Assembly: GCF_020687825.1 (NCBI RefSeq)
Contig: NZ_JAJEWP010000005.1
Location: forward strand, 186,001-250,000
DNA from: Fluctibacter halophilus
Lineage (GTDB): Bacteria; Pseudomonadota; Gammaproteobacteria; Enterobacterales; Alteromonadaceae
Direction: 5' to 3'
DNA: 64,000 nt
Part shown: piece after piece, positions 35,622-45,123 of the stretch
Position numbering within the stretch: position 1 is the stretch's first letter
Layout: the number at the start of each line of letters is the position of its first letter
Program-made: the position numbers and the translations under genes
Notes under the pieces: generated by a model
What the model saw: only the letters and a program-made list of their open reading frames with translations
Told to the model about the DNA's origin: nothing
The model's database searches: none

Positions 35622-37019
35622 TTGGCCAGTGTGAAAGTTGTATCCCAGAACAGTCCCGACAAAAAAATTGAGAAACTGAAGATACCGCCCCATTCCATGG
35701 AGGCAGAGCAATCAGTATTGGGCAGTATGTTGATTGCCCCCGATTCATGGGACAAGGTGGCCGAAATCGTGGTGGTGGATGATTTTTACAATCGCTCCCA
35801 TCAGTTAATTTATAAAGCCATCCTGAACTTGTTGGGTAACAACCAGCCGGTCGACCTGATCACTGTGTCCGAAGCCTTGGAAAAAGCCGATGCGCTGGAA
35901 GATGCGGGTGGCTTTGCGTACCTCGGTGAGTTGGCCAAAAATACCCCCAGCGCGGCCAACGTGGTGGCTTACGCCGAAATCATTAAAGAGCGAGCCATCA
36001 CCCGTGAACTGATTGGCGTGGCTCATGATATTGCCGAGGTGGGTTACAACCCGGAAGGACGTGACAGCTCGGAAATTCTGGATCTGGCCGAAAGCAAGGT
36101 GTTCGAAATTGCCGAAAAGCGTACCGGTAGTAACGAAGGCCCCAAAGGCGTTGAAATGGTACTGGGCAAGACCATTGACCGCCTTGAAGCACTGATCAAA
36201 AACAACAAAGAAGTGACCGGTGTTTCCACCGGTTACAACGATTTGGATAAGAAAACCAGTGGTCTGCAACCCTCGGATCTGATCATCGTTGCCGCCCGTC
36301 CCTCGATGGGGAAAACCACCTTTGCCATGAACTTGTGCGAAAACGCCATGTTGCTGGAAGAAAAGCCGGTGTTGGTATTCAGTCTGGAGATGCCTGCAGA
36401 GCAGATCATGATGCGTATGCTGGCCTCCCTGAGCCGGGTAGATCAGACCAAAATCCGTACGGCGCAGCTGGATGACGAAGACTGGGCACGGATCTCCAAC
36501 ACCATGGCGATGTTGAAAGACAAGAACAACCTGTTTATCGACGATTCGTCAGGCCTGACACCAATGGAAGTGCGTACCCGGGCACGTAAAATTGCGCGGG
36601 AGCATGGTGGCATCAGTATGATCATGGTCGATTACCTGCAGTTGATGCAGGTGCCATCATTGTCCGATAACCGTACTCTGGAAATTGCCGAAATCTCCCG
36701 TTCACTGAAGGCCTTGGCGAAGGAACTGGAAGTGCCGGTGGTGGCCTTGTCGCAGCTTAACCGTAGTCTTGAGCAGCGTGCCGACAAACGTCCGGTAAAC
36801 TCGGATTTGCGTGAATCAGGCTCTATCGAGCAGGATGCTGACTTGATCATGTTCATTTACCGGGATGAGGTTTATCACGAGAACAGTGAGCTTAAAGGCA
36901 TCTCTGAAATCATCATCGGTAAGCAACGGAACGGCCCAATAGGTACCGTCCGATTGACCTTCCAGGGGCAATTCTCACGCTTCGACAACTATGCCGGTCC
37001 GGCATACTCTGACGAATAA
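35622..37019 (+). CDS. dnaB: Replicative DNA helicase DnaB
   Basis: Protein of about 465 aa. The N-terminal domain (about 20-125) begins PPHSMEAEQSVLGSMLI and carries AKNTPSAANVVAYAEII. The RecA-like domain (about 185-455) has Walker A in AARPSMGKTTFAMN, Walker B in ISMIMVDYLQLM and LRESGSIEQDADLIMFIYRD. It is the hexameric 5'-3' helicase of the replication fork. The start is uncertain: TTG at 35622 or GTG at 35631, both with weak ribosome sites. No intein is present. It normally follows rplI directly; here about 3 kb intervene. Confidence 0.97.
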   Translation: MASVKVVSQNSPDKKIEKLKIPPHSMEAEQSVLGSMLIAPDSWDKVAEIVVVDDFYNRSHQLIYKAILNLLGNNQPVDLITVSEALEKADALEDAGGFAYLGELAKNTPSAANVVAYAEIIKERAITRELIGVAHDIAEVGYNPEGRDSSEILDLAESKVFEIAEKRTGSNEGPKGVEMVLGKTIDRLEALIKNNKEVTGVSTGYNDLDKKTSGLQPSDLIIVAARPSMGKTTFAMNLCENAMLLEEKPVLVFSLEMPAEQIMMRMLASLSRVDQTKIRTAQLDDEDWARISNTMAMLKDKNNLFIDDSSGLTPMEVRTRARKIAREHGGISMIMVDYLQLMQVPSLSDNRTLEIAEISRSLKALAKELEVPVVALSQLNRSLEQRADKRPVNSDLRESGSIEQDADLIMFIYRDEVYHENSELKGISEIIIGKQRNGPIGTVRLTFQGQFSRFDNYAGPAYSDE

Positions 37020-37092
37020 TTCGCCGATAATTAATTTACCTGCTGGTCAATTCCCTCTAGTATGACTGCATCATGGCTCAGTGGACGGTGCA

Positions 37093-39924
37093 GTGAGAAG
37101 GTTATTGAGCAGCTTATTGTGGGTATGGGCTCTGTGGTCCGGTAGTGCCTGGGGCGTAGATATTTCTCAGTTGCCCAGTGATAAGTCTGTCACTCCCGTG
37201 GTTTTGTACGCAACCACTCAGGCCTGTGACGGCTATGAGCCAACCACACTCGCCGAATGCCCGGCACTACAACTCAGTGATGATTCCGTGATCAATTTGG
37301 GATTCACTGATGATGAATACTGGTTCACTTTCTCACTGCTAAACACCCGGTCTAAAGCCCATTCAGCCTACGTTGAAATTGCCTACCCGTTATTGGATCA
37401 CATCGATTTTAACGTGGTGAGCGATGGCAAGGTTATTGCGCATTATTCGCTGGGCGACCGTCAGCCTTATGCACAACGTTTGGTTAATAATCCGAACTTT
37501 ATTGTACCGGTCGACATCCCCGCCAATCAGAGTGTCACCATTGTTTTTGAAGTGAGTACGGGCTCGTCCATGCAGGTGCCTGTGCATGTATGGGCCAGCG
37601 AAACCATGGTGTCAGCCAAGGCATTCGAATTGTTACTGGCAGGGTTGTTTATCGGCGCTATGTTCGTCATGGGCGGCTACAACTGTATGTTGTATTTCTC
37701 TACCCGGGATCGCAGTTACCTGTTGTTTGCCTCGATGTTGTTTTTCTACGGACTGGTCGAGAGTGATTTACTGGGTATCAGCTACGCGTTGTTGTGGCCT
37801 GACTCTCCGGCATGGAACAACATGAGTCTGGTGGTAGTCAGTATGGGGGCGCTGAGCAGTCTGGCACTGTTTTCAAAAACCTTTTTGCAATTGGCTCGCA
37901 ACAGCCGCAAAACCCGTTTTCTGTTAAATCTGTGCCTGGGCCTGTGCACCTTGATTCTGCTGTTGACACCGATGCTCAGTTATCGCTCTTTGATCATGGT
38001 GACGGCAGCGTTGGTAGGAATTATCCCCGCACTAGCCTATGTCAAAAGCGTACAGTTGTGGTATCAGGGCGTACAGAGTGCGCGCTATTTTGTGGTGGCG
38101 TTTTCCTTGTTCGTGGCCTGTGCAGGCTTTTTTGCGATCAGCAAATTTGGCGGCTTCGACCGCAGTTTTTTTACTGAGTATTCGATTCATTTTGGTGCCA
38201 TTTCGGTGGTCACCCTGATTTCCCTGGCCCTGGCCGATCAGGTCAACGCGGAGCGAAGGGACAAAGAAAAAGCCCAGTCCGAAGCGATCCACTCGTTAAA
38301 CAATTTTGCTTCTATCTATAACAATTCCACCGAAGGGCTGGTCAGCCTGGATGCAAATGGTCGTTTCACTGCCGCCAATCCGGCCTTTCTCGCCATGTTC
38401 GGTGTGTCATCATTGCAGCAATTGCAGACCCACTTTGACACCCTGGATGATTTGCAAATGCAGCCAGGGCAGGGCCTGTTAACCCGAATTCTCGCCCTTG
38501 GAGGATTGCATCATCACGATGTTCGCTGTCAACGGGCCGATGGTGAGGCATTCTGGGCAATGATCAACAGTCGAATCGAACGGGACGACAATCATCATAT
38601 CGTGTCGATTGAATGTTCGATGCAGGATATATCTGAGCGCAAACAAACCGAAGGGCAGCTCCGATATCTGGCGGATTATGACCAGTTGACTGGACTGATC
38701 AACCGTAATGCTTTCCAGGAACGGCTCGATCGCCTGATCACCCAGGCCAGGGAGCACCCAGGCGAACATGCGTTGCTGTACATCGATCTGGATCGGTTCA
38801 AATTGGTCAACGATACCTGTGGCCACCTGGCAGGTGACGAATTGCTGAAACAATTGGCAGTATTGTTCACTCAGCATGTGCGACAGCGCGACGCAACGGC
38901 GCGCATTGGTGGGGATGAATTTGCCATTTTGCTGGAGCATTGTACCGTCGACAAGGCCACCAAAGTCGCAGACACATTGAAGACGGCGCTCAGCAAGTAC
39001 CGCTTTAGCTGGCAGGGAAAGCACTTTGATGTGGGGGCCAGTATCGGGGTCGTGCCGATCAATCAATATTCCCAGGGCATGGTAAATCTGATGAACCTGG
39101 CTGACTCAGCCTGTTTGCTGGCCAAAGAACAGGGACGTAATCGTGTGGTGGTGCATGATGAAACGGAAACACTGAGTGAACGCATCCGTGCCAAAGACTT
39201 GCTGACCACGATTCACCAGGCCATCGACGGAAATGATTTTATCCTCTACGGCCAACCTATCGTGGATCTGAAAAACCCTGACTTTAAAGGCTATGAAGTG
39301 CTGTTGCGTCTCGAAGCTGGCGAACAGATCATCGGCCCGGGCGTGTTTATTCCAACTGCGGAACGCTACAACGTGATGGCCAAGATTGATCGTTGGGTGA
39401 TTGAACATGCAATGGCGTATTTGGCGGAATGTGACTTGTCATCCACCCAGTTAGTGACCATCAACCTCAGTGGCCAGACACTTTCCGATCCGGATTTTCT
39501 GCCATTGTTGATAGATCAGTTGGCCGCGTACCCTCATTTGGCGCAATTTCTGTGCTTTGAATTGACAGAAAGTGCGGCATTAAACAATCTATCGGACTCC
39601 TCTGCGCTGGTTCAAAAGATGAAAGAGATGGGGGTCAAATTTGCCGTGGACGACTTTGGTAGTGGGTATGCTTCCTACAGTTATCTGACCCAACTGCCGA
39701 TCGACTATGTGAAAATAGACGGTTCGTTTTGTCAGAACATTGATACCGATCCGCTGTTGCAGACCATTGTTAAGTCGATCACCGAGATTTGTCACATGAT
39801 GGACACCAAAGTGATCGCTGAGTTTGTTGAATCCCAGGCCGCGCTGGATTGTCTGGTCGGGTTGGGCGTGGATATGGCGCAAGGCTTCTATCTGGGTAAA
39901 CCGGCACCGTTAACAGAAATATAA
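37093..39924 (+). CDS. 7TMR-DISM receptor with PAS, GGDEF and EAL domains
   Basis: Protein of 943 aa. A signal peptide (ending AWG) and a 7TMR-DISM extracellular beta domain (about 30-165) precede seven membrane helices (about 178-380). A PAS domain (about 400-510: YNNSTEGLVSLDANGRFTA), GGDEF (about 525-685) with intact ARIGGDEFAILL and I-site RQRD, and EAL (about 700-940) follow. The EAL core has EVLLRLE instead of EALLR, but keeps FELTESA, DDFGSGYASYSYL, KIDGSF and QGFYLGKP, so phosphodiesterase activity is plausible. It may make or break c-di-GMP depending on a carbohydrate-like ligand. Start GTG 37093 has GGA upstream; GTG 37081 is possible. Confidence 0.92.
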   Translation: MRRLLSSLLWVWALWSGSAWGVDISQLPSDKSVTPVVLYATTQACDGYEPTTLAECPALQLSDDSVINLGFTDDEYWFTFSLLNTRSKAHSAYVEIAYPLLDHIDFNVVSDGKVIAHYSLGDRQPYAQRLVNNPNFIVPVDIPANQSVTIVFEVSTGSSMQVPVHVWASETMVSAKAFELLLAGLFIGAMFVMGGYNCMLYFSTRDRSYLLFASMLFFYGLVESDLLGISYALLWPDSPAWNNMSLVVVSMGALSSLALFSKTFLQLARNSRKTRFLLNLCLGLCTLILLLTPMLSYRSLIMVTAALVGIIPALAYVKSVQLWYQGVQSARYFVVAFSLFVACAGFFAISKFGGFDRSFFTEYSIHFGAISVVTLISLALADQVNAERRDKEKAQSEAIHSLNNFASIYNNSTEGLVSLDANGRFTAANPAFLAMFGVSSLQQLQTHFDTLDDLQMQPGQGLLTRILALGGLHHHDVRCQRADGEAFWAMINSRIERDDNHHIVSIECSMQDISERKQTEGQLRYLADYDQLTGLINRNAFQERLDRLITQAREHPGEHALLYIDLDRFKLVNDTCGHLAGDELLKQLAVLFTQHVRQRDATARIGGDEFAILLEHCTVDKATKVADTLKTALSKYRFSWQGKHFDVGASIGVVPINQYSQGMVNLMNLADSACLLAKEQGRNRVVVHDETETLSERIRAKDLLTTIHQAIDGNDFILYGQPIVDLKNPDFKGYEVLLRLEAGEQIIGPGVFIPTAERYNVMAKIDRWVIEHAMAYLAECDLSSTQLVTINLSGQTLSDPDFLPLLIDQLAAYPHLAQFLCFELTESAALNNLSDSSALVQKMKEMGVKFAVDDFGSGYASYSYLTQLPIDYVKIDGSFCQNIDTDPLLQTIVKSITEICHMMDTKVIAEFVESQAALDCLVGLGVDMAQGFYLGKPAPLTEI

Positions 39925-39941
39925 GCGGCCAGACAGGCAAT

Positions 39942-39971
39942 AAAAAAGCCAGGCAACTGCCTGGCTTTTTT
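39942..39971. terminator. Bidirectional terminator between the GGDEF-EAL and OmpA-like genes
   Basis: AAAAAAGCCAGGCA-AC-TGCCTGGCTTTTTT: perfect stem with A and T runs on either side, placed between convergent stop codons. Confidence 0.93.
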
Positions 39972-39986
39972 GCGTCTGTGGAGTGG

Positions 39987-41210
39987 CTACTTTTGCACTT
40001 TGACTTTTTGTGTGGCCGATACCACCGCTTCAATGCGGCGGTTCATGGCATGTGCCTCGGCTGAGTTACCGTCATCCAGCAGGCTGGTTTCACCATAGCC
40101 TGCGGCTGTCAGTCGTTCAGCGCTGATACCGTATTGATTGATCAGCAGATCGCGAACGGCGTTTGCCCGTCGCTCAGACAACGACTGGTTGTAATCGGCA
40201 TTGCCGGGTGCAGACGTGTGTCCTTCAATCACCGCGCTGGTATTGGGGAAGCGTGCCATAAAAGTAGCAAACGCCTGGAATTGCGGATCGTCAGGGTTGC
40301 CGATGTCGCTGCTGTTGTTGGCAAACAGCACGTTCAGGCGTTGCGTGACGCTTTGTTCAACAAATACACTGCAACCGACGGCATCAACTTTGTCGGTGAT
40401 CGGGGTTTGTGGACACTGGTCGGCATCATCCAACACGCCATCCTGATCACTGTCCAGCACCAGGCTACATCCTCGTTTACCCACGGCCGTGCCTTTGGGG
40501 GTGTTCGAGCACATGTCCTGTGCGTTGCTGACGCCGTCGCCATCATGGTCGTCGTTGCAGCCGCGGCTATCCACGGCCAGCCCCGCAGGGGTGTTCGGAC
40601 AAGCGTCCAGGCTGTCTTGCACACCATCACCATCAGAATCGACCGTCGTTATCTTTGGCGCTTTGGGCGCATCGCCACCAAAGGTATAGGCCAGACCCAG
40701 CTTAATGCCGTAGTCACGGAATCCTTCACCAAAGTCATGGTAAACCGCAGCTTCAGTGATCACCCGCCAGCGCTCACTGACTTGCCAGTGCTTGCCCAGA
40801 CCCAGGTTGGCGAGGCGATGGCTCTCTCCGATGGTTTCATTTTTTATCCCGGCAAACAGGTAAAGTGCGTCATTCGGTGTGAAATACATCGCATCCACGC
40901 CAATACGATTACCGGCGTTGTTGGGGGCTCTGCTGCCCAGACGCTGTGCGTTGGTATCGATATCGAGTTCAGACCATTCCAGACGCACGCCCCAGCGGGG
41001 TTTGAAGCGAAAGCCGAACTCGGCGCCGATGCCGTGTCCATCTTCCAGATAACCGAGGGGATCAGGTTTATCGCCATCGGCATTGTAGTATTCGGCAAAT
41101 CCTCCCACCCATGACTGATAGGGCATTGCATCGTCTGCAGACTGTGCTTGAAGGGGGAATATGGTGGCGCCAAGTATCGTGCCTATGGCGAGGGAAGTCA
41201 TACGTTTCAT
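39987..41210 (-). CDS. OmpA-family outer-membrane protein with thrombospondin type 3 repeats
   Basis: Protein of 407 aa. Signal peptide about 1-24. An eight-stranded OmpA-like barrel (about 28-190) has GIGAEFGFRFKPRWGVRLEW. About three calcium-binding TSP3 repeats (about 200-280) have DSDGDGVQDSLDACPNTP, DHDGDGVSNAQDMCSNTP and DSDQDGVLDDADQCPQTP. The C-terminal OmpA domain (about 295-400) binds peptidoglycan: VIEGHTSAPGNADYNQSLSE, RRANAVRDLL and MNRRIEAVV. It tethers the outer membrane to the cell wall, with a calcium-stiffened linker. The start ATG has AGGATG upstream. Confidence 0.92.
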   Translation of the reverse strand: MKRMTSLAIGTILGATIFPLQAQSADDAMPYQSWVGGFAEYYNADGDKPDPLGYLEDGHGIGAEFGFRFKPRWGVRLEWSELDIDTNAQRLGSRAPNNAGNRIGVDAMYFTPNDALYLFAGIKNETIGESHRLANLGLGKHWQVSERWRVITEAAVYHDFGEGFRDYGIKLGLAYTFGGDAPKAPKITTVDSDGDGVQDSLDACPNTPAGLAVDSRGCNDDHDGDGVSNAQDMCSNTPKGTAVGKRGCSLVLDSDQDGVLDDADQCPQTPITDKVDAVGCSVFVEQSVTQRLNVLFANNSSDIGNPDDPQFQAFATFMARFPNTSAVIEGHTSAPGNADYNQSLSERRANAVRDLLINQYGISAERLTAAGYGETSLLDDGNSAEAHAMNRRIEAVVSATQKVKVQK

Positions 41211-41391
41211 GGTTCATCCTGGTTATTGTGTTTTCATTCGTTGAAAAACATGTGTTTGTGTGTCGCGACCCAACGTCCTTTATTTTATCGGAGAAGTTGG
41301 TATGACGCTAAATTTCAGAGACTTTTTTTGCATTCGAGGTACACTATCACCAGTACGTGTACTTCGAAGGAATGGATTTCTGAGACAGTTA

Positions 41392-42165
41392 GTGGTTAAT
41401 ACCGATACCAAGCGCCGCGGTTTTTGGCTGGTGTTTGGCATACTTCTGTTCGTCGGAATGCCGTCTCATGCTCGTCAGCCGGTCGAACGTCCGTCAGGTG
41501 TTGTGGTATCGTCGGTATCGCCAGAGTTTCCCGATGGCCTGCACGCCCGTTACCTGCATTTCATAGCTCAGCAACTGGATGTTGAGCTCGAAATTATCCC
41601 CATGCCGTTTGCGCGGCGCCTTGCTTCGCTGCAAAGCAATGAGATCGATATGATGGTCGGGCTACGTTATCGCGCTGACCTGGATGAAACCCTGATTGTG
41701 ATTCAGCCCGGTTATGAGCGCGTCGGGATGACCGTATACGCCCTTGCCGAGCAGGCCCAGTGGTATCAAAAACGGCAGGATTTGCTGGGTAAGCGGGTAG
41801 CACTGACCCTCACCGCCCATGGCTATGGGGCGTATAATTTTGGTGAAGGGATCAAAATTATTCCTGTCAGCCGGTTACAACAAAAAATTGATATGTTGCG
41901 TCTGGGGCGCACGGATGTGTTTGCCCATCTCACCGAAGCCACAGAAAAAGCGTTGCTCGCGCGCAATCTGCAAGAACGTATTGTGGCAACAGGATACCAA
42001 CCCATTCCGGTACTCAGTTTTCATGTCGCGATCGGTAAGCAATCGGTTCTGGTGCCCAGGGTGGATGAGTTAACCGCCATTGTGGAGAAAGCGGTGGCGG
42101 ATGGCACGTTTGCGGCGCTGCGCGACGCTCATTACGGATCTGAAAACGACGTGGCGCATCCCTGA
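41392..42165 (+). CDS. Periplasmic solute-binding-like protein (PBP2 fold)
   Basis: Protein of about 257 aa. The signal peptide is visible as [20 protein letters not shown]. The mature part is a type 2 binding-protein fold: [71 protein letters not shown] and a final [20 protein letters not shown]. No permease is adjacent. The start is unclear: GTG at 41392 has GAGA 7 nt upstream and gives a proper signal peptide; ATG at 41302 would add 30 residues. Its 3' end overlaps yjbQ on the other strand by 34 nt. Confidence 0.75.
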   Translation: MVNTDTKRRGFWLVFGILLFVGMPSHARQPVERPSGVVVSSVSPEFPDGLHARYLHFIAQQLDVELEIIPMPFARRLASLQSNEIDMMVGLRYRADLDETLIVIQPGYERVGMTVYALAEQAQWYQKRQDLLGKRVALTLTAHGYGAYNFGEGIKIIPVSRLQQKIDMLRLGRTDVFAHLTEATEKALLARNLQERIVATGYQPIPVLSFHVAIGKQSVLVPRVDELTAIVEKAVADGTFAALRDAHYGSENDVAHP

Positions 42166-42587
42166 GCAGTCGCGATCAGGCGGCGGGGTCCCCCGTGATC
42201 ACGGTGCTCGCCCAGGTAGATACCCTGCCAGGTGCCCAACAGCAGCTTTCCCTGAGCGACCGGAATTGACACACTGGCGCCAAGTAAGCTGGCCTTGATG
42301 TGTGCAGGCATGTCGTCGTCGCCTTCATAGGTATGCTGGTAGTACGGGGCATTTTCCGGCGCTAACACGTTGATGTGTCGCTCCAAATCGGCGCGAACCG
42401 TGGGATCGGCATTTTCGTTCAGGGTCAGGCTGGCACTGGTGTGCTGAATAAACAGGTGCAATGTGCCAATGTCCATGTCCTTTAGCGCCGGGAGTTGCTC
42501 AATCACTTCTTGAGTAATGAGATGAAAACCCCGTGAACGGGGCTTAAGCGTCAGCGCTTGTTGCCAATAAACCGCATTACTTGTCAA
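42132..42587 (-). CDS. yjbQ: YjbQ/UPF0047 family protein
   Basis: Protein of about 151 aa. Family features: [14 protein letters not shown] near the start, [20 protein letters not shown] with the conserved His and Asp/Glu, and [20 protein letters not shown] followed by [10 protein letters not shown]. coli YjbQ can complement a thiamin phosphate synthase mutant, but its true role is unsettled. The best start is TTG at 42587, inside the last codons of cheX, with GGAA 7 nt upstream; this gives translational coupling with an 11-nt overlap. An ATG further upstream lies well inside cheX. Confidence 0.88.
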   Translation of the reverse strand: MTSNAVYWQQALTLKPRSRGFHLITQEVIEQLPALKDMDIGTLHLFIQHTSASLTLNENADPTVRADLERHINVLAPENAPYYQHTYEGDDDMPAHIKASLLGASVSIPVAQGKLLLGTWQGIYLGEHRDHGGPRRLIATAQGCATSFSDP

Positions 42588-43041
42588 AGCAGATTTCCAG
42601 ATAGGCACTACCGGCATCACTGGTGAAGGGCATGATCATTTTAGGACCATCGACTTTGTGGTTGATGGTGTGATCTTTGCCGGACACGACAATGGGTGTG
42701 GCCATGCCAAATTCGTAACCTTTATCGGCCAGCTCATTTTTGGCGCCACCACAAATCATGTTGGTTATCTCGCCAACCATGTCGGTTACTTCAGGGTTAA
42801 TTTTCGCCGGCTTCTCACCCAGCATACGATTCATGATTTCTAACGCCAGGGCTTCATCAAACGTGATCGACAGGGAGCCTTTGACCTGCTCACCGACCAT
42901 ACCAATCAGCCCGGATACATCGCCTCGGGACACGTCATCGGTCTTCTTCTTCGGTTTACCTGGCTTGAGTTCGGTTTGCGCCATGGTTTTTAACACGTTC
43001 ATCAGTGCGCTGATAAACGGGTTGATGAATTCTACATTCAT
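42577..43041 (-). CDS. cheX: CheX-family chemotaxis phosphatase
   Basis: Protein of 154 aa. It starts [20 protein letters not shown], followed by [19 protein letters not shown]. The catalytic helix has the E-x-x-N pair in [17 protein letters not shown]. CheX dephosphorylates CheY-P. It fits the three chemoreceptors in the window but stands apart from a main che operon. It is the first of a two-gene run with yjbQ, about 75 nt after zur. Confidence 0.9.
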   Translation of the reverse strand: MNVEFINPFISALMNVLKTMAQTELKPGKPKKKTDDVSRGDVSGLIGMVGEQVKGSLSITFDEALALEIMNRMLGEKPAKINPEVTDMVGEITNMICGGAKNELADKGYEFGMATPIVVSGKDHTINHKVDGPKMIMPFTSDAGSAYLEICFDK

Positions 43042-43114
43042 GTGAGAATCGGTTCCTTGTTATGTGGCAACGACGAAGGTTGTCAGACTTCCTTCGGGCG
43101 TGTTCGTTGCGCGA

Positions 43115-43552
43115 TTAATGTTGCTGACACATGGCGCAAACGCCATGGGCTTCAATGGTTTGTCGGCTGACCCGAAAGCCACGGGTTGCGGCTTGCTTAT
43201 CGAGTGTTTCTTTCAGGCCTGCAGACTGTATTTCTTGTACATCGCCGCACTCGTCACAGATCAGAAACTGGACAGGGTGACTACAGCCAAAATGGTGACA
43301 GGCGACGAAGGCGTTGCTCGATTCAACCCGATGGACCAAACCAAATTCGAGCAGAAAGTCGAGGGTACGGTACACCGTCGCGGGCTTTGCACTGTTCTCG
43401 GTTTCTTTCAGTTGATCGAGCAGTTCATAGGCACCGATGGCGCCTTCTTTGCTCAGCAACAAGGCATATACCTTTTCCCTCAGCAGGGTGAATCGGGCAC
43501 CTTGCTCTTCACAGTAGGCGCGGGCTTTAGTGACTTGTTCCTCAATTGTCAT
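43115..43552 (-). CDS. zur: Zinc uptake regulator Zur (Fur family)
   Basis: Fur-family repressor of 145 aa. The DNA-binding part has YALLLSKEGAIGAYELLDQL and AKPATVYRTLDFLLEFGLVH. The structural zinc Cys pairs are LICDECGD and, at the C-terminus, CAMCQQH. The C-terminal pair and HHFGCSHPVQFLICDEC resemble Zur rather than Fur. With zinc it represses zinc uptake genes; none is nearby. I start it at ATG 43552; an upstream extension of 36 codons overlaps rsd and has no support. Confidence 0.9.
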   Translation of the reverse strand: MTIEEQVTKARAYCEEQGARFTLLREKVYALLLSKEGAIGAYELLDQLKETENSAKPATVYRTLDFLLEFGLVHRVESSNAFVACHHFGCSHPVQFLICDECGDVQEIQSAGLKETLDKQAATRGFRVSRQTIEAHGVCAMCQQH

Positions 43553-43583
43553 AGTGTACTGCTCTGATGGCCGACAATGGACG

Positions 43584-44045
43584 TTATTCGACCGTTTCCG
43601 TGTGCCAAAGGTTAATGAGTTGGTCTTCCATGGCAAAGCGCTCTTCAAGGGCCTCGCCAAGAACGGTTAGCTGCTGATCAAAACCTTCCAGACCTGCGTC
43701 ACCGTCCAAATCGGCGAAATGGTCGTGAAAGCGCAGTGCCGTGTCCGTTGTATCGGCAATACGCGGGTACAGGGACTCGGTGAGTCGTTCTGCCTGCGGG
43801 GTGGTTTGAACGACAAGTTTGTCATACACCTCGAAATGCCCGGCAGACACATAATCCATCAGCAGTTCACAGAACTCGCGCACTGCATCAACGTCGGGTA
43901 GGGCATGTTCGTTGTGTAAAAACGGTGGTAACCCGGCGAGTTTACAATATTGCACCAGTAATGCCTGGCGTTCCTGCAACCAAAGGTCGACAGTGGTGTG
44001 TACCCCGGCCCATTTTTGTTGTGCTTTTTCAACCTGATTCAACAT
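43584..44045 (-). CDS. rsd: Anti-sigma-70 factor Rsd (AlgQ family)
   Basis: Protein of 153 aa beginning MLNQVEKAQQKWAG, with LVDYLSAGHF-like LLMDYVSAGHFEVYDKLV and the C-terminal GEALEERFAMEDQLINLW. The pattern and length match Rsd/AlgQ, an all-helical protein that binds sigma-70 region 4 in stationary phase and, in E. coli, also interacts with HPr and SpoT. It is divergent from nudC with hemE following, the same order as in E. coli (rsd, nudC, hemE), which supports the call. Confidence 0.95.
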   Translation of the reverse strand: MLNQVEKAQQKWAGVHTTVDLWLQERQALLVQYCKLAGLPPFLHNEHALPDVDAVREFCELLMDYVSAGHFEVYDKLVVQTTPQAERLTESLYPRIADTTDTALRFHDHFADLDGDAGLEGFDQQLTVLGEALEERFAMEDQLINLWHTETVE

Positions 44046-44193
44046 GCCAACCTGCCGTTATGCAAATCCTGATGTTGGGCCAGTATAGCACCGTGGTCAG
44101 GGTAACAAAACCATTCACTTTGTGACCGCAGTTAGGGACAAAAAATCTGTGGTAGACTTGCCTCATTGTTGAACACAAACGCAGGGAAAAAGG

Positions 44194-45003
44194 GTGTACG
44201 ACGTTGATAAGCAACAAGCGGGTTGGTGGTTTATTTTCTGTAATGATCGTCTGCTGAGCCCGGGAGAATCCCCTCAGTGGGTCGAAGCCCATTGGCATGA
44301 TCTGCCATTTCTACATGATTATGAAGATCAAGTCGTTCGCGTCGGCGAGCATCAATCTAAGCCCTGCTACGCTGTTGATGTTGGCGCCCAAGCTCCTGAA
44401 GGGCTGGATTGGACCGCCAACAGTCTGCGCAGCATGATCCTGGGTCATCTTGGTGAAGACAGCCTGAACCTGATTGCCAGAGCATGGCAACTGACGGTGT
44501 TTTTGCGTACCCACCGTTGGTGTGGTCAATGCGGCAGTCAAATGCACCGGGTCCAGTGGGAAATCGCCACGCACTGTCATCGTTGTCAACATCGCTGCTA
44601 CCCTCGCGTGTCTCCGTGCATCATCGTGGCGATACGCAAAGACAATCGCATATTGCTGGCGCAGGGACCGAGTCAGCGAGAACGTAAAATGTGGTCGACC
44701 CTGGCAGGGTTCGTAGAAAGCGGTGAAAGCTTAGAGCAGGCCGTTCACCGTGAGGTGCTTGAGGAAGTTGGCGTCAACATTCGTAATGTCCGCTATTATG
44801 GCAGTCAACCCTGGCCTTTTCCGCACAATCTGATGGTCGGTTTTCTGGCTGACTACGACAGTGGTGAGATCCGCGTCGACGGCGAAGAGATCCTGGTTGC
44901 TGACTGGTTTGATATCAATGACCTGCCGTTTGTGCCACCGCCCGTGTCAATTGCCGGGCAATTGATCGAAGCGACCAAAGGATTGGTCAACAACAATACC
45001 TGA
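44194..45003 (+). CDS. nudC: NAD+ diphosphatase / RNA decapping enzyme NudC
   Basis: Protein of 269 aa. A zinc ribbon (about 110-135) has WCGQCGSQM and THCHRCQ. The Nudix box is GFVESGESLEQAVHREVLEE followed by VGV, and the NudC-specific SQPWPFPHNLM comes after it. It cleaves NADH/NAD+ and removes NAD caps from RNA 5' ends. The start is GTG at 44194 with AGGG upstream. It reads toward hemE, but a minus-strand transcription unit appears to lie between them. Confidence 0.96.
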   Translation: MYDVDKQQAGWWFIFCNDRLLSPGESPQWVEAHWHDLPFLHDYEDQVVRVGEHQSKPCYAVDVGAQAPEGLDWTANSLRSMILGHLGEDSLNLIARAWQLTVFLRTHRWCGQCGSQMHRVQWEIATHCHRCQHRCYPRVSPCIIVAIRKDNRILLAQGPSQRERKMWSTLAGFVESGESLEQAVHREVLEEVGVNIRNVRYYGSQPWPFPHNLMVGFLADYDSGEIRVDGEEILVADWFDINDLPFVPPPVSIAGQLIEATKGLVNNNT

Positions 45004-45025
45004 CAGCGCGGAAAACTGCGGACAT

Positions 45026-45119
45026 AAAAAAGCCCCACCGCAAGGGTGGGGCCGTAGTTTGTTTAGCGTGGAGGTCTCGTGTACCGAGCTTCTTGATTCT
45101 TATTATTCTGTCCAACAGT
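45026..45119 (-). ncRNA. Candidate Hfq-dependent small RNA between nudC and hemE
   Basis: On the minus strand a promoter (see 45124-45153) is followed by about 94 nt with no reading frame and a terminator GCCCCACC-CTTG-CGGTGGGGC-TTTTTT. Near the 5' end it has AATAATAAGAAT (about 45088-45099), four ARN triplets that fit the Hfq distal face. A hairpin CTCG-GTACA-CGAG follows (about 45077-45083 in its core), then ACCTCCACG, whose CCUCC is complementary to a Shine-Dalgarno GGAGG and could be a seed. The hairpin's T run points the minus way only, and there is no minus-strand gene nearby that it could end. I know no named family that it matches. Confidence 0.55.
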
Positions 45120-45123
45120 GTTT

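Noticed and set aside
37081-37092. GTG at 37081 as the start of the GGDEF-EAL gene
   Set aside because: The GTG at 37093 has GGA at proper spacing and leads directly into the signal peptide; the upstream start is only an alternative.
43553-43660. Longer start for Zur
   Set aside because: The extension overlaps rsd in another frame and lacks similarity to Fur-family N-termini.
45026-45051. Hairpin after nudC as the nudC terminator
   Set aside because: On the plus strand no T run follows the stem; the T run belongs to the minus strand.
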